Positions 1-11,616 are shown, counted from the stretch's first letter. The stretch is 64,000 nt of DNA from Gymnogyps californianus (GCF_018139145.2 NC_059486.1:11718001-11782000); one strand, 5' to 3'. A program made the numbers and translations. Notes: generated from the letters alone by a model not told the origin.

Positions 1-901
1 AGCCAACAGTTCATGACCAGTCTAAAAATACTGAAGAAAATAAGTTCTACATGGTTTATAAACAGAGCTATGGGTCATCTTGGATGACAGCAGTAGGCAT
101 TAGATTATGGGGTTTTTTACTGCTACCTCTTTCTCCTGAGTATTCGGAAGGGGTCTGCTTTTGCTTAAGCTCCTCGTCCTCCCAGGCTGCCTTCTGTTGC
201 TCTCCCCACATACTGCCGAGCTGTTATTTGTAAAAGACAGCTGACATCTGTGCGGGTGGGACGAGTGGTCTGCCATACAGACCCTCACCAGCACTCGTGT
301 GCCAGCCTGTAAGAGGACCCATTGCAGCAGCTATAGACAGTCCTTTTTAACTGTAGAATAATGTCTGCTGGGGATGTGTGAGCATTAGGCTAGTAATGTT
401 GTTTCCAGTAATAAACAGAAAGCAAAGTCCTATTCACTTGCTCCTGAGAGCCCCACCATCTGTCATCATGTATAGATTTTCAGACTCACTGGTTTGCTAA
501 TTAATCATATTGGGTGCGAGGGTAACTTGCATTTGGCATTTCTGCAGGGAAATAAGGTAGAAGAGAAAAGTCACTCCAGCATCCCTGCCCTGATGAGCTT
601 CGTTACAAGGGACAGCTCATCAGAGACGGCGAGTTCCTCATGGCTGCTATGTCCCCTATCAAGCGAGCAGGTGGCGAGTGGGAAGGCAAGGACAGGCTGT
701 GTATGAAGTTTCTACTCTGCCTGCCCCAAAAACATGAGTCGGTGGTTATGACAGGGAAAATGATCTGTGCCAGATAACGGGCTGGTGGAGATAACATCTC
801 TCAGTATAACTTTGTGCTGATCTTCCAAAGATTTTGCTGTAGCTCCACAGATACACCATGTCTGGGCTGAAAGACATGCTTAAAGAACTGAATACCTGAC
901 A

Positions 902-925
902 CAATGTCATTGGTAAATGACATTG
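902..925. repeat. Perfect 10-bp inverted repeat, 4-nt loop
   Basis: CAATGTCATT at 902-911 is followed by the loop GGTA and its exact reverse complement at 916-925. The stem does not extend beyond these 10 pairs. It may be a chance hairpin or a paired binding site; it is too short for a microRNA precursor. Confidence 0.85.
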
Positions 926-2973
926 CAGTAAATGCAGAGGGAGAAGCTCTGTATTCCCAATATGTGTTGTATATGGTACAACGAGCACACGCTGAAGAAT
1001 GAAAAGCACATATTGCAGAATATAAAATGTCTCTGGCTGCACATAAACTGTATTTCAAGTGTTCTGTGAAACTGGCCTATTTTTATGAATCTCAGATATA
1101 TTGACAGACAATATATAGGCAAAATGTGATTGCAGCAGTTCTAAAAATCATTTTAATGGTGTAAAGTAGCAATATTTTTCACCAGTTATAAAATTATATT
1201 GGCTTCCTATAATTCATTTAATGGCAATTATACTAAAAATACTTCCACTTGAAGTAAGTATCTGTAAGAGCTTCAGAGGAGTGGGAATGTTTGCCAGATA
1301 TTTGCTTACACAAGCTACACCTTCACAATGTAATCAAAGAAGCTGTTTTGCTATTAGTTCTGCTTGAATTTATAGCGTCCAAGCTACTGGCAAGATGTGG
1401 ATGAATAATGCCAGTGTCAAGGCACTGTGAAGGCTCAGAAGGAACCTAAAATTCCTTATATTTCAAATTATTCTCCAAAGCTTTCAAAATTAGATTCAAT
1501 TGAATGAATTCTTGGAAAGAGAAAGTAATAGCTTGTCTCCATTTGTAACTGGGCCAGGCATAAACTACAAGCTTTACTGCTGCTTCCTACACTGCTCAGG
1601 AATTCAAAAATATATCTGAATGTTGAGCAGCTGAAGAGGTTTTGCCAGTACTGAAACTGCGTTATCTCTGCCTTGAATCATTTTTAATGTTTGACTCTGC
1701 AGAGATTCAGACGAGGAATCAAAGGGCTGGATTCCTCAGTCTGCTAAATTGAACCGGCTGTTGAATTGGCTGTTTCCCTGTAAATGGAATATATTTGGCC
1801 AGAAATGCCTTTGTAAGCTTCACGTTTCTGTTAGTTGCGGTGCTTGTCATTGCTTTTCTATAACTCCTCCTCTCCCAAGTCCCACCAAATCTGGGCTGCC
1901 CAGAGCTGAGCAGGAAGGATGCACGAGGAAGCAGATGGGAGGGGGAGACCATGGAAAATGTTCAGGATGGGAGGCTCAACCACACCTCCTTATCAGCTGG
2001 TATCTGGTTGTGTCGCTTGAATCTGTCTGCCCAAAGCTTCGGTGCAGGCCAGGAGAACCAGAAGTGAGGTGGGAACAGCCTTCTTCAGCTCTGAAACTTG
2101 TGCTTTACCTGGTGTTTAGTCTCGTGTAGTGGAGAACAAAGTCAAACTTCTGCTGCTCTGTTGTGGACAGGCTGGCTGTGCTGGTGAAATACGTGGTGCT
2201 GGGCGCTCAGTGGGTATTGCAGCTTGGAGCTGCTGGTGCCTGCGGAACTGTTGAAGGAGGGCACTTAGCTGTAGGGGTGTAAACTCATAGTACCAATGTC
2301 TAATGTACAAACAGGTGGCAGTCAATCCAGGAACTTTGCTTTAAAGTTTTGTTCTGTTACTGCCTTTGCCTGTGTGATTTGTTGCGTGAGCTCTGGCAGT
2401 GGTTAAACCATTTCATGCTACCATAATCTGTCCCTTTTTGAACTTTATCCTCTCTTGCTCTTGCAGGTCTCTTCTTTGTCCTGGGTTAGAGAAGTAAAAA
2501 GTGGTTTTCACTTAGCATGATGAGTCACTCCATTGTAATATCAAAATCTGGGCATTTATTTGGAATTGGAGCAAAATCATTTATAAAACCCTGCAGAAAC
2601 TATCTTGACTCAGATGATAAAAAGACATCATTATAATTATTAGAAAAAAGTACCTTCTATTTTAATACTTTCCCAGCCTGTTCAACTAAAGAATAGAAAT
2701 ACAGCTGTAAGAAAAATTATTTAAAAGAATTCTAACACTATTTAAAGGGCAATTTCATATCAGTCTGGATTAACAAGGCTGCCTCGTTTATACCTACCAC
2801 ATGAAATTCTCTGACTATAACTATTTAATTAATTGCACTAAATCATAGAAAAGTGTTTCTGACTTTCTAGGAAGCCATAGCTAAAATATCTGACACCAAA
2901 CTTTCTCACTTCACTCATTCTACTTAGCATTAGTTCCCAATTTAGAGCAGTAGAGAAATGTTCTTTGCAGTTT

Positions 2974-2990
2974 AAAAAAAAAAAAAAAAA
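2974..2990 (+). repeat. A17 homopolymer
   Basis: An uninterrupted run of 17 A lies upstream of a strong plus-strand splice-acceptor-like tract that ends at about 3056. No retroposed sequence is recognisable just upstream of the run, so it is probably simple slippage. Confidence 0.9.
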
Positions 2991-3129
2991 GCTTCCTAAA
3001 ATAAGCAAAGTTAAAATTAATAACTTGTGGTAATCTTTGTGTTTCTTTTTCTCAGGGGTCTCTAACTCTGTGTCAGGCTACTTTCATGCAGTGCAATGCA
3101 GCCCTCTGTAGAGCTGTCAAAGCAGAAAG

Positions 3130-3300
3130 CAGCCACTCTGACTCAATCGGCCGTGTCATGTTAGCTCAGACTGAGCACCTTGCTCCGCAGCTTCTGCGGC
3201 TCAAGCTAGCGCATCTGTATGGCACCATGGTGTGCTGTGTAGACACTGCACGGCTCATTCAGAGCTAGCCCTGAGTATCTCCACGCCATACTGTCTCTGC
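3130..3300. mobile_element. Probable ancient hAT-type DNA transposon remnant
   Basis: This block stands out from its AT-rich flanks. It is CpG-containing and carries two GCTAGC-type sites in the contexts AAGCTAGCGC and GAGCTAGCCC. Between them is GTGTAGACAC, and the motif CTAGCCCTGAGTATC follows. This order of motifs recalls non-autonomous hAT (Charlie-like) elements of reptiles and birds. A perfect hairpin, CCGCAG-CTT-CTGCGG, lies at 3185-3199. Terminal inverted repeats and the 8-bp target duplication cannot be made out, so the limits are approximate. An alternative is a non-coding exon starting after the acceptor-like tract that ends at 3056. The family match is from memory. Confidence 0.35.
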
Positions 3301-3968
3301 TGTTTAGAGATGCAAACTCATGGCCAAGTGCCTACAGGCAAATGCATTGCCAACTGCCAACCTGGGTGTTGGAGCAGATATATAGGTAGCTTGCACGTGT
3401 GGTTCTGAAGCTGTTTTCAGAAGAAAACTCCAGCCCAATTCTGCATCAGCCTCTGAATCCATCTTGATTCAGAGCCTTCTGGCGAATAGATCTGTGGAAT
3501 GATTAATCACATTAGAGGACAGTGCTCCATCCTCTGCTCGCCTTGCTTACAAAATTTTTGTCGCTCTAAGTTTGCTTTCCCTTGAGGGCGGTTCAGCTTC
3601 TAGTTGCCAGCTACCATCCACTTGTGTAGCAAAACATAGCTTCAACCCTTCCACTCTCATGGCTCTCCTAGAACTATTACGAGAATGCTAGAATTGCTCC
3701 TTAATTCACTTTCCAAGGTTGAAGCTACCCCCATTTTCTCATGCAGGAATGATGCGGCCGGTTTTTGGCAGCCGCAGTAACAATGCTCATAGTTACATTT
3801 TGTGTTAATGATACTGGGTAACATTGTGGTAGACCAATAAACGAGTCCTTCAAAAGACAAAAGGACACTTTCAGACTCTTCATCTTGTTTCTCTTTGCTG
3901 TGATTCCCTACCATATAACATAATTAATTACTAATAGATGGTCATATTTGTCTGGAAAGTATATGGGG
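3301..3968. other. Non-coding stretch, nothing recognised
   Basis: Both strands carry only short ORFs without recognisable motifs. No repeat family was recognised. Confidence 0.5.
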
Positions 3969-4055
3969 AATCATATAGGTTGGAAAACACCAACGGTAAA
4001 CCTAACACTGGCAAGTCCTTAATTCACTGTGAAATCCCTAATAATAGGCTTGGTC
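3969..4055 (-). mobile_element. CR1 LINE 3'-end fragment, internally deleted
   Basis: Read on the plus strand, AATCATATAGGTTGGAAAA is the reverse complement of the usual CR1 3' tail region. It is followed by CACCAACGGTAAACCTAACA and CTGGCAAGTCC, which match the next conserved part of CR1 (in typical copies, roughly CCAACTGTAAACCTAACACTGCCAAGTCC). About 20 bases that normally lie between these two blocks are missing. CR1 is the main LINE of birds and is usually truncated at its 5' end, so only the 3' few hundred bases survive. No reverse transcriptase reading frame is present. The right limit is uncertain because similarity fades after about 4050. Confidence 0.7.
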
Positions 4056-4315
4056 ATAAATATTAGTTGCTGGTTTTACAATAAAGGCTGTTGCAGGCCC
4101 TTTAATTTCATAGATTGTGTCAGCATTCGGAAGAAATCCCAGTTTACCAAATAATATAAATAGAGGGCAGGATTTGGCATTCTGTGTAAAGCTTTCTGTA
4201 TTGGTTCTGCATCATAAATGATTTGTGTGGCTCCTGTAACCTAGGAATATGCTACCATAAGGGAAACTCTTGGCAGCACAGAGCTAATATTTGCTATTCT
4301 ATGACTTGAAAGCAT

Positions 4316-4351
4316 AAGGGGCATGCTGAAGGGGCATGCTGAAGGTGCACG
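4316..4351 (+). repeat. 13-bp tandem repeat, about 2.6 copies
   Basis: AAGGGGCATGCTG occurs at 4316-4328 and again, identically, at 4329-4341. A third, partial and diverged copy (AAGGTGCAC) follows. Each unit contains GCATGC. It is likely a small polymorphic minisatellite. Confidence 0.85.
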
Positions 4352-7300
4352 TCTGTACTGCCTCTGCTGGCTGCCAGAACAGCCTCAGGGACTTGTTCCT
4401 AACTTCTGTTGAGGCTGATCACCAAACATGAAAAGGTGGAAAGATAATGAAAGTCTGCTGCTACAGCAGTTACCAGGGACAAAGAATTGAGTTCTGAATT
4501 TCTGGTTGTGCTTGATAAGACAGAATAAAAAATCTGACTTGGTTTGGAGGGTGACTTGAAAACTTATTTTATCCTAAATGCAGTGGGTTAAGTAAGTTGG
4601 GCTCCTTGTCCAGAGTGTTTGTCAAACTGTGTTTAAACTTGGTTTAGACAGTGTTCCTTTGTCGGTAGACAGTTGTATTCTTCATATCTAACCTTGTGAT
4701 GTCACCCAAACTTTGATCTTGATTGAAACTTCCTTAATTCCTCCACAGTGATTTCTGAAGATGCTTGTCTATACCTCATAAAACCATGTGGTTTATATTG
4801 TAAAAACATAAATTTTTTTCTTGTGGACTAACTTTCACTGTGGAATAAATTCTCTTCCAGCCACTAGTACTATTGGGTTGCACTGATAGTGGGATTCTTT
4901 TATTGTGGGGTTGTTGAAATTATTTTATAGATCACCTATTATTGCTTTCAATAGCAGACAGCTTTAGCTAGTGTGGTGGAACTAGAATTTTTCCCCTTGA
5001 TGTCTGCACTTTCTAGCCTTTTGTTCAGTGTGTAATAGATGGAAAGTAATAGAGAAGCATGCATCGACCATCAGAATATTACAGTCAGCTATGGCTTCAA
5101 ACGTATAGTTCACAGAATAAACAAGAATGTCAGCTAATTTAATATCTGCCAATTTCCCCTGAATTCTATGGGGTAGTTTCTTAGGAATGATATAATGCCT
5201 ACAGTAAGGTCTCTTATCATTACTGAACTTGGTGTATGGGAGTACAGGGCTATTAACAAAAGGGAATAAAGGCAAGGCTCTTACCCTGCCAAACAAGTTG
5301 TGTTACTGAGTTGAATTAGAGTCAGTTCAGCTATATCTAGCCATGCTAGCTCACTTGTCTCGTTCCAAATGCAGCATACGTGCTGGGAGTTTGCTACTGG
5401 GGATGAAATGTGATGCTGGGAGAGATTCTTTAAAGCAGGAGGGAGAAAGACCTATTAGGAGTTAATGCAGGTGAGGAAGTGAGGTGGTTAGAGCTGTGCG
5501 CAAGTGCCAATAGCAAAGCCACATGGCATATATTTTGTGATGTCTGGATTTAAATTAAGGAACAATGGTATTCAATATGATGTGTTTATTGAAATAAATT
5601 TGCTAGCATAATTATGTATGATGTTGATAAAAAGCAGCTCTTGCCAACCAACAGCTTAGGTGTAAGTGGGCAGAGCTACTCGTTCCAAAGAAGGTGGGTC
5701 GTCTTTGGCTGTGCAGATCACTATGCCTTTCAGATGCTTCCAACGTCACAGACTTTTAGGAATCCTGCACCTGGAGCAAGGACCATGAGAGGCTGCTGGG
5801 GAATCTACATTTATCCAGCTGTCTAATTCTGTCAGTGAAATAATTTTTTCTCATAAAGGTTTATGGTGTTTGGCAGATCTCTACTCAAAGTGGAAGCTGT
5901 ATGGCATGGGAGCTACAAAATAGATGAATATACAAAAGGAGACAAAAGAGATGAGAACTGCTTTTAATTTTCTCATGCCGAAGTAAATTACCAACTGACT
6001 CAAATGCTGTTTTGATCTACTTTAGTCTCGTGTAATGCTGTATGAGATGGGTGAGCTTTTTGAATGGAAATTCTTTAGTAAAGACAACATAGAGACACAA
6101 ATGCCACTGCTGTTGGAAAGGCAAAGGACTGGAACTTGAGTAGACCAAAATTCTTAAATTTGGGTTTTATTCTTAAATTGGGGTTTTAAAGAGAGCTAAG
6201 ATCTGTCATGAGATAACTTATTTTCCATCTCTTTCACCCCATCCTCAGAATTATGTCTCTTGGATTTGTAAATTTTGGAATTTTGTTGTTGGAAAAAAAT
6301 TGTTTTACGTATGTCAGCACATTCTATAAGCTCTAATGTGCCAGAAAGCAGCAAGTGCTGTACATATACAGGAGGGATGAGAGAAACTGGGAGACCTCAG
6401 GCATGGCTGCATGTGGGGGAAGTGGGGTTGCTCTTGACGGCAGCAGCCTGTTGGGTTCTTACTTGGCTCTACCCCTAGTACTCACCTAAAATGTTCATGT
6501 ACCTTGTTTCAAAGCAGTTTCTGATCATGTTACAAATTTCCCACCGTGTCTGTTGTAGCTTCTGTAGCTGGCCTGGATGTAGTTTCTGAGATATTTCAAG
6601 ACTGCACTACTTGCAGGAAATAGTGTGGGAACTGTTTCCCAGGGAGAAGTTAAACACTGCTTTTTCTAAGGCAAAATGTGTCTACTTACAGTACAGAAGT
6701 ACTCACTGGATGGGACTTCGTTCAGCTTCTGCAGCTGTGGCTGAAACTCATCTGCTGCCCAGCACCTTGAGGTTTATAAGCCAGCCACAATGGCAGACAT
6801 ACAGCAACCATATGTGGACTATCAGGCATGTCATTGGCTAGATATGTTACGTCTTAAAGCCAGAATACTTGATTAATATAAAATACTGAAAGGAGAATAC
6901 CTGGAGCTGGCTCAGAGTTATTTAGTGTTGCAGGCAAAGCATGTTTTTGGTGCTCCAAGGACAAGAAGAAAATAATCTGCAGAGGCAAACTGTCAGATTT
7001 TTGGGTCCTCCCCATTCCATGCTTGTCCACCTCCCATCTGCTCTCCATCTTTTCCCTGTAGCAAATGCAGTCTCTACCTCTGTAGAGGGACTGAGCAAAG
7101 ACGACAGCCTTGCTAGGGTCCTTTTGCATCACAGGAATCGGCAGGAGATGGGTACTTGCTGCTTACAAATACCTTGCAAATCGTTCAATCCCACTGCACT
7201 TCAGTGCCAACATACTACTTCACTGCACCTACTTGTTGCACTAGCAAGAGAGGATGGGGAGGCAGAGGTAGGCTGGGTGCACAGTAAAGGGACACGGTAA

Positions 7301-7576
7301 AATGCCTGCATCTTAGAGACAGGCCTCCCCTTTTGCATCACCATCAGAACAGCATTGAAAAGACAACTGGGAAATAAGCACAGTTCCTCAAATACCCAAA
7401 GTTACACGGACTTATACCACTGCTTTTTCTGTAAGGATGAGCTTTACTTGTTCAGAGAGGAACAGATGACTTGATCCACTCTAGAAGTAGCCTGCTTAAA
7501 AGATAGATAAATGTTTTGCTTGGTTTTTTTATACTCCAGTGGGTTACCAGATGAGATGTCAGATGATTTTCACGAT
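4352..7576. other. Non-coding stretch, no gene seen
   Basis: Several ORFs of 60-120 codons occur on both strands (for example 6941-7300 plus and 4982-5296 minus). They overlap one another and show no domain, signal peptide or periodicity that would support coding. A 19-bp tandem duplication lies at 6151-6188 and is listed separately. Confidence 0.55.
6151..6188 (+). repeat. 19-bp direct tandem duplication
   Basis: TTCTTAAATTTGGGTTTTA at 6151-6169 is followed directly by TTCTTAAATTGGGGTTTTA at 6170-6188. The two copies differ at one position. This is a recent-looking local duplication. Confidence 0.9.
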
Positions 7577-8175
7577 TGTCGTGGTTTAACCCCAGTCAGC
7601 AACTCAGCACCACACAGCCGCTTCCCCCTCCCCCCTCCCAGTGGGGTGAGGAGGAGTAAAGGGAAAAAAAAAAAAAAAGTAAAACTCATGGGCTGAGATA
7701 AGAACAGTTGAAAAACTAAAGTAAAATATAATACTAACAATAGTAATAATGAAATATAATAATAATAATATTAATGAAAAGGAATATAACAAAAAAAAGG
7801 AAGGGGGGGAAGGAAAAAAAAGTGTGATGCACAATGCAGTTGCTCACCACCCACTGACCGATGCCAGAGCCGCGATCCGCGCCTCCCGGCCAACTCCCCC
7901 CTGTTTATATACTGGGCATGACGTTCCATGGTATGGAATACGCCTTTGGCTAGTTCAGGTCAGCTGCCCCGGCTCTGCTCCCTCCCAGCTTCTTGCACAC
8001 CTGCTTGCTGGCAGAGCATGGGAAACTGGAAAGTCCTTGGCTTAAGATAAGCGCTACTTAGCAACAACTAAAACATCAGCGTGTTATCAACATTATTCTC
8101 ACACTAAATCCAAAACCCAGCACTGTACCAGCTGCTAAGAAGAGAGTTAACTCTGTCCCGGCCGAAACCAGGACA
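7577..8175 (-). mobile_element. Solo LTR of an avian endogenous retrovirus
   Basis: This is a complete long terminal repeat of about 599 bp, bounded by TGTC on the left and GGACA on the right (TG...CA on either strand). It belongs to a family I recognise as abundant in bird genomes. Sense is the minus strand: a TATA box (GTATATAAAC, complement of 7903-7912) precedes an A/T-rich R-U5 part that runs leftwards. No primer-binding site, polypurine tract or gag/pol/env sequence adjoins it, so it is a solo LTR left by recombination. The flanking five bases, ACGAT and ATGGT, differ by two transitions and may be a decayed target-site duplication. The usual ATTAAA-type poly(A) signal of the family is not intact at the expected place, just upstream of the conserved CTTATCTCAGCC segment. 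An A-rich run and an (AAT)n-like tract lie inside the element. Confidence 0.9.
7903..7912 (-). promoter_or_regulatory. TATA box of the solo LTR
   Basis: The minus strand reads GTATATAAAC, a near-consensus TATA element at the expected position between U3 and R. U3 upstream of it (7913-8175) seems largely intact, so the LTR may keep some promoter activity directed leftwards. Activity is inferred only. Confidence 0.65.
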
Positions 8176-8899
8176 ATGGTACAACACCGTACAAAACAAT
8201 GAAATTTCAATATTTAACATTGCCTGCAATAAAAGTATGTTTGGTTCCTGTCCTTTTCTGAATGTCTTGCTGACTTTGATGTGATTATGTACTCTGTGCA
8301 TTTCAGTGCTCAGATATAATTTGTTCCATTAATCTGTCATGAATTTCAACTGATGAGTGTGTATGTCGATTCTTGAGCCAGCCCTAGAGAACCTGTGAAA
8401 ACCAATAAGAGATTTGCATTGTAAACTATATTCTTATAATTGTCAGCTTCTTAGTAGTCCCGTCAAGATCATGCAAGTTAAGCCTTGCAAGGTTGGAATG
8501 ACAGAGATCAGCGAAGAGAGATCGGTCACATTGATATAACAAACCAAATGAGATTGTTTGATACAAACAATAGTTTTGTTAGGGTTCTCATTTTTAAAAA
8601 ATGTTATCTGCTACATCTCCAGTGGTTTTCTGAAGAAAACCCCTTTTTTTGTCCTTCATCCTATACAAAGTACTTCATCCTTTAAAAAAAAAAATCTCTT
8701 TTTTTCAGTGGAGCTTTGGTTCCATAAGGCTAGTTTGTATCAAGAAAGCAGAGCTCTGTATGAGTCCGAAGATGAACTGCCCTATGCTGTTTCAGGTTTA
8801 TATGTGATATTTTAAAAGTGAACTGCTGCTGGAAATAATGAGTGGATTGTTGTTATTATTAACCCTTTTATAAGAAGCAAAAATATCTAAGTTTCTCCA
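8176..8899. other. Non-coding stretch right of the LTR
   Basis: No gene is recognised. A pyrimidine-rich tract ending in CAG at about 8708 resembles a plus-strand splice acceptor, but no good donor follows within a normal exon length. Confidence 0.5.
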
Positions 8900-9075
8900 G
8901 CAACAAAAAGCCTGATTCTGACCTTATGCAAACTTAACATCAGCATAAACTCAGTGGATTTCTGTTTTGTACATCAGGAATAACTTCAATGTTAGGTAAA
9001 GTCCACAGCATTGCATTCTGGATAGCAATTTCCCCCTGTGTAAAATGTGAATGAACCAGAATAACACTTTAATGT
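8900..9075. mobile_element. Possible ancient amniote repeat remnant
   Basis: CCTGATTCTGACCTTATGCA, then AAACTCAGTGGATTTCTG and CATCAGGAATAACTTCAATG, resemble a very old interspersed repeat common in turtles, crocodiles and birds that carries GATTCTGATCT and CCAGTGTAAATCAGG-like motifs. The following TTTCCCCCTGTGTAAAATG resembles the forward MIR core. The copy is strongly diverged, and the family assignment is from memory. Confidence 0.35.
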
Positions 9076-9603
9076 CTCTCCAAATTCCCTTTGTTGAAAT
9101 CACTATAGCAGACAGAAATATCCTAGGAGAAAATCAAGCTTAATAAAATTGTGCTTGTGTAAATATCGTGCAAGTGTGGAAATAATTAAGTTTAAAGCTA
9201 AATAATTTTCCTTTTGTGCCTGTTTGGCTATTACGCAGATTCTTTTTTTTATTGTTAGTAACGAATACGTTTTGCTGGAAAGGAAAGTATTATAGAGCGC
9301 TCAGCCTGACTGTGACAAGCCACACAAGCAACCTATTTACCTACTGACAGGAAGACATAATTTTCTATTGTGAATATCCATTAAGGATAGAAAAAACATT
9401 ACCCAAAGTAGGTGCCTGACCATTGAAATCATGCAGACTAAAGCACTCTGGATGAAGACGTATATACCAAAAGAATTTGACTGTCTTCTTTCTGAAAAGA
9501 AAATGAATGGTATTAGACAGACACCCAATATCTTCAGTGCACCCAACTTCTGTTGCTGCTTTCAACTGATTGAAGAGGAACTGGTTGAGAAACACTGTTC
9601 ATG

Positions 9604-9697
9604 TTGGGGATTGATGGGGTTTTTTTTGTTTGGGGTTTGGTTTTTGGTGTGTGGGTCTTTTTGTGGTTTGGTTTTTTGGGTTTGGTGGTGGTGTGTT
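9604..9697 (+). repeat. G/T-only tract with quadruplex potential
   Basis: About 94 bases are almost exclusively G and T on the plus strand. They include GGGG at 9606, 9616 and 9632 and GGG at 9653 and 9678, separated by T-rich loops. The sequence is irregular, not a clean microsatellite. The ORF that crosses it (tryptophan-, phenylalanine- and valine-rich C-terminus) is a product of this bias and not a gene. Confidence 0.8.
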
Positions 9698-10129
9698 TGA
9701 TGCAGGACAGCGGTATCCTTGAGACTATTTTCTACCACCTTGAACTTTTAATAGTTGCTCTCTCTAAATGATGCTTGACTACTGTAGCAGCCAACTGGGA
9801 TGTAGAGATGTCTCAGCTATGAATCCTTGCTGCTAGGTCTGTCCCTCTCCTTCCATGAGAGGGAAAGGATACTTGTGTGTTACCCCCGGGGAATCTTCAG
9901 TGAGCTGGTTAAGTCAACTTTTCAGCTGCTATTTAAGGTGCAAAGCTGACCCATGCTTTCTAACAAAGACTGCAACAGCTCAACATGTGGCACTCTGAAA
10001 TCAAGTCATAAGCTAAACAAATTGACAGACGTTTTTATCTGCTCCATTGACTGGTAGTGGGAGGCAATTCCCTTTCTAAAGAGCTTTTGGTTAGATCACA
10101 GAAAGGTAAATATCACTCTGCCTATTCCA

Positions 10130-10245
10130 GAGGTTTGGGACTAAAGTGCAAAGAAATTCATTTATTTGTCCAAGGGTTTACAAAGAAGGTTGTTACAGAG
10201 GTGGGAATTAAACCTATTGTCTTCCGCATCTGTCCAAAATGCCAA
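10130..10245 (-). mobile_element. MIR-type SINE remnant
   Basis: TTTGTCCAAGGGTTTACAAA, then TTACAGAGGTGGGAATTAAA and CCTATTGTCTTCC, follow the reverse strand of the MIR core (the usual order being CTTGCCCAAGGTCACACAG, GGCAGAGC, GGGATTCGAACCC). The element is therefore in minus orientation. It is diverged by many substitutions, as expected of a repeat that spread before birds and mammals separated. Its ends are approximate. Confidence 0.6.
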
Positions 10246-11596
10246 CTATGCAAGCATTTTCCAATTTATATATATTTTTTTTAACATCATAACAGTTATT
10301 ACTCTCCTGAATGCTGGCTGCATTGTCACAAGTCCCCAAGTTGGAACTCTCTGACATTGTCTGTTATCCAGCATCTCTCCTACTTTTTTCTCTGGCAAGT
10401 TATCTACTTTTTACCAGACAGGTCGAGAGCCATTCTGAAATTGTCACATCCCATATTCAGTCAAGAGGCTGGTATTTTTCTTTTTCTTTCCAGGAGAGAG
10501 GGAGAGCACATCTGGCATTTTCTTGTCCAGACAAACTTACAATTACTTCATGTGTCTACCTTTAAAAATCAGTTACTCTCATTCCTCTCTCATCTCTGAA
10601 AGCTTAATGTATCTTTGAGCCAGTGAGAATCTTAAGGAGCCTCCTGTGATGAAAGTGGGGATAAGTAAATTCTGTGCTAACCTCACCTTTTGTGACCTCA
10701 CTTTTTTGACTCTGAGTAACGGAACTTCATTTTCACTGCTAGTATAGCTTCAGGGCTACTTTTCCAGAGCTGCTTACACATTTCCTTCCAGTCCAGTGCA
10801 TGCCTCTTTTAATTATCATCCTGTGTAGCAGTAACACTGAGCACAAAAATAGCTTCTCTAAGCCTTGGCACAATATTGCCATGAAATATGGGAGGTTTTG
10901 TGATGGCAGCTGTTGTATTGGGTTAATGATGCACACTGTAAGCCATATCTCCACTGGTCAGTTTGGTTTCACAGTTGGTCATTAAGCAAATGATAGCAAA
11001 ACTTTATTGATCGCCTTTACAAATGGCATCAGGAGAGCTCTCTTAGGGAGTATTTGTGAACCGTACTACATGTGCCCAAGAAATCTTCCTATCCACCTCC
11101 ATTGGATCTTACATGGACTATCCAGACTGGGGGTGCTTTGGGATACAGTATGATTCAATGGTTACTTGAGGGAAAAAAGGCATCTCACATGGGTTCTCTA
11201 GACTTTGACTGCAGACCTGCAGGACCCAAAGCATCCTGTGAACCCATTTGTTTCCTCAAAGTGGGTAGCCAGGGACTGAAGGAGCAGTGAACGTAGCTTA
11301 TGAGTGAATAAAATATAGCTAGAGAGAGGGTATGATAATCTGCTGCTAGCATAGACATGGAGTAATTAATGAACCAGAGGGAAAACAGGAAGAAAACCGT
11401 ACTTCACGGAAGTCTGTAAGTCACAATGGCTGTGTAATCAACTGCACCAGGAGAGACAGCTCCAGGGGACCCTTGGTAGGAGGGCAGCCAGAACCCTTGC
11501 ATTCTCTTTCTCCTGGAGAGCCTGAACTAGCCCAGAGTTCAGAGTGTCCAAGTAGTTGTCTTTGTCCTGTACCAGGTGATGTTGGGTTGGGTTTTT

Positions 11597-11616
11597 AAAA
11601 AAAAAAAAAAAAAAAA
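11597..11616 (+). repeat. A20 homopolymer
   Basis: A run of 20 A follows GGGTTGGGTTTTT. No retroposed body is recognisable upstream. Its length is prone to assembly error. Confidence 0.9.

Larger units (their letters stand above)
1..3039. other. Non-coding stretch, no gene seen
   Basis: No ORF here has the look of a conserved protein. The longest, 1749-2129 on the plus strand (126 codons), is low-complexity in character and matches no family I know. The part from about 1860 to 2260 is richer in G+C than its flanks. The stretch also holds a short hairpin and an A17 tract, listed separately. Confidence 0.6.

Noticed and set aside
1749..2129. 126-codon plus-strand ORF, the longest in the window
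   Set aside because: No motif, no recognisable family and no splice context; the length is expected by chance in a slightly GC-richer patch.
6941..7300. 119-codon plus-strand ORF with an overlapping minus-strand ORF
   Set aside because: Both frames look like random translation; no supporting signal.
7604..8045. ORFs inside the LTR on both strands
   Set aside because: They arise from the A-rich and AAT-rich parts of a non-coding LTR.
9431..9700. 89-codon ORF with a hydrophobic C-terminus
   Set aside because: The hydrophobic part is only the translation of the G/T-only tract.
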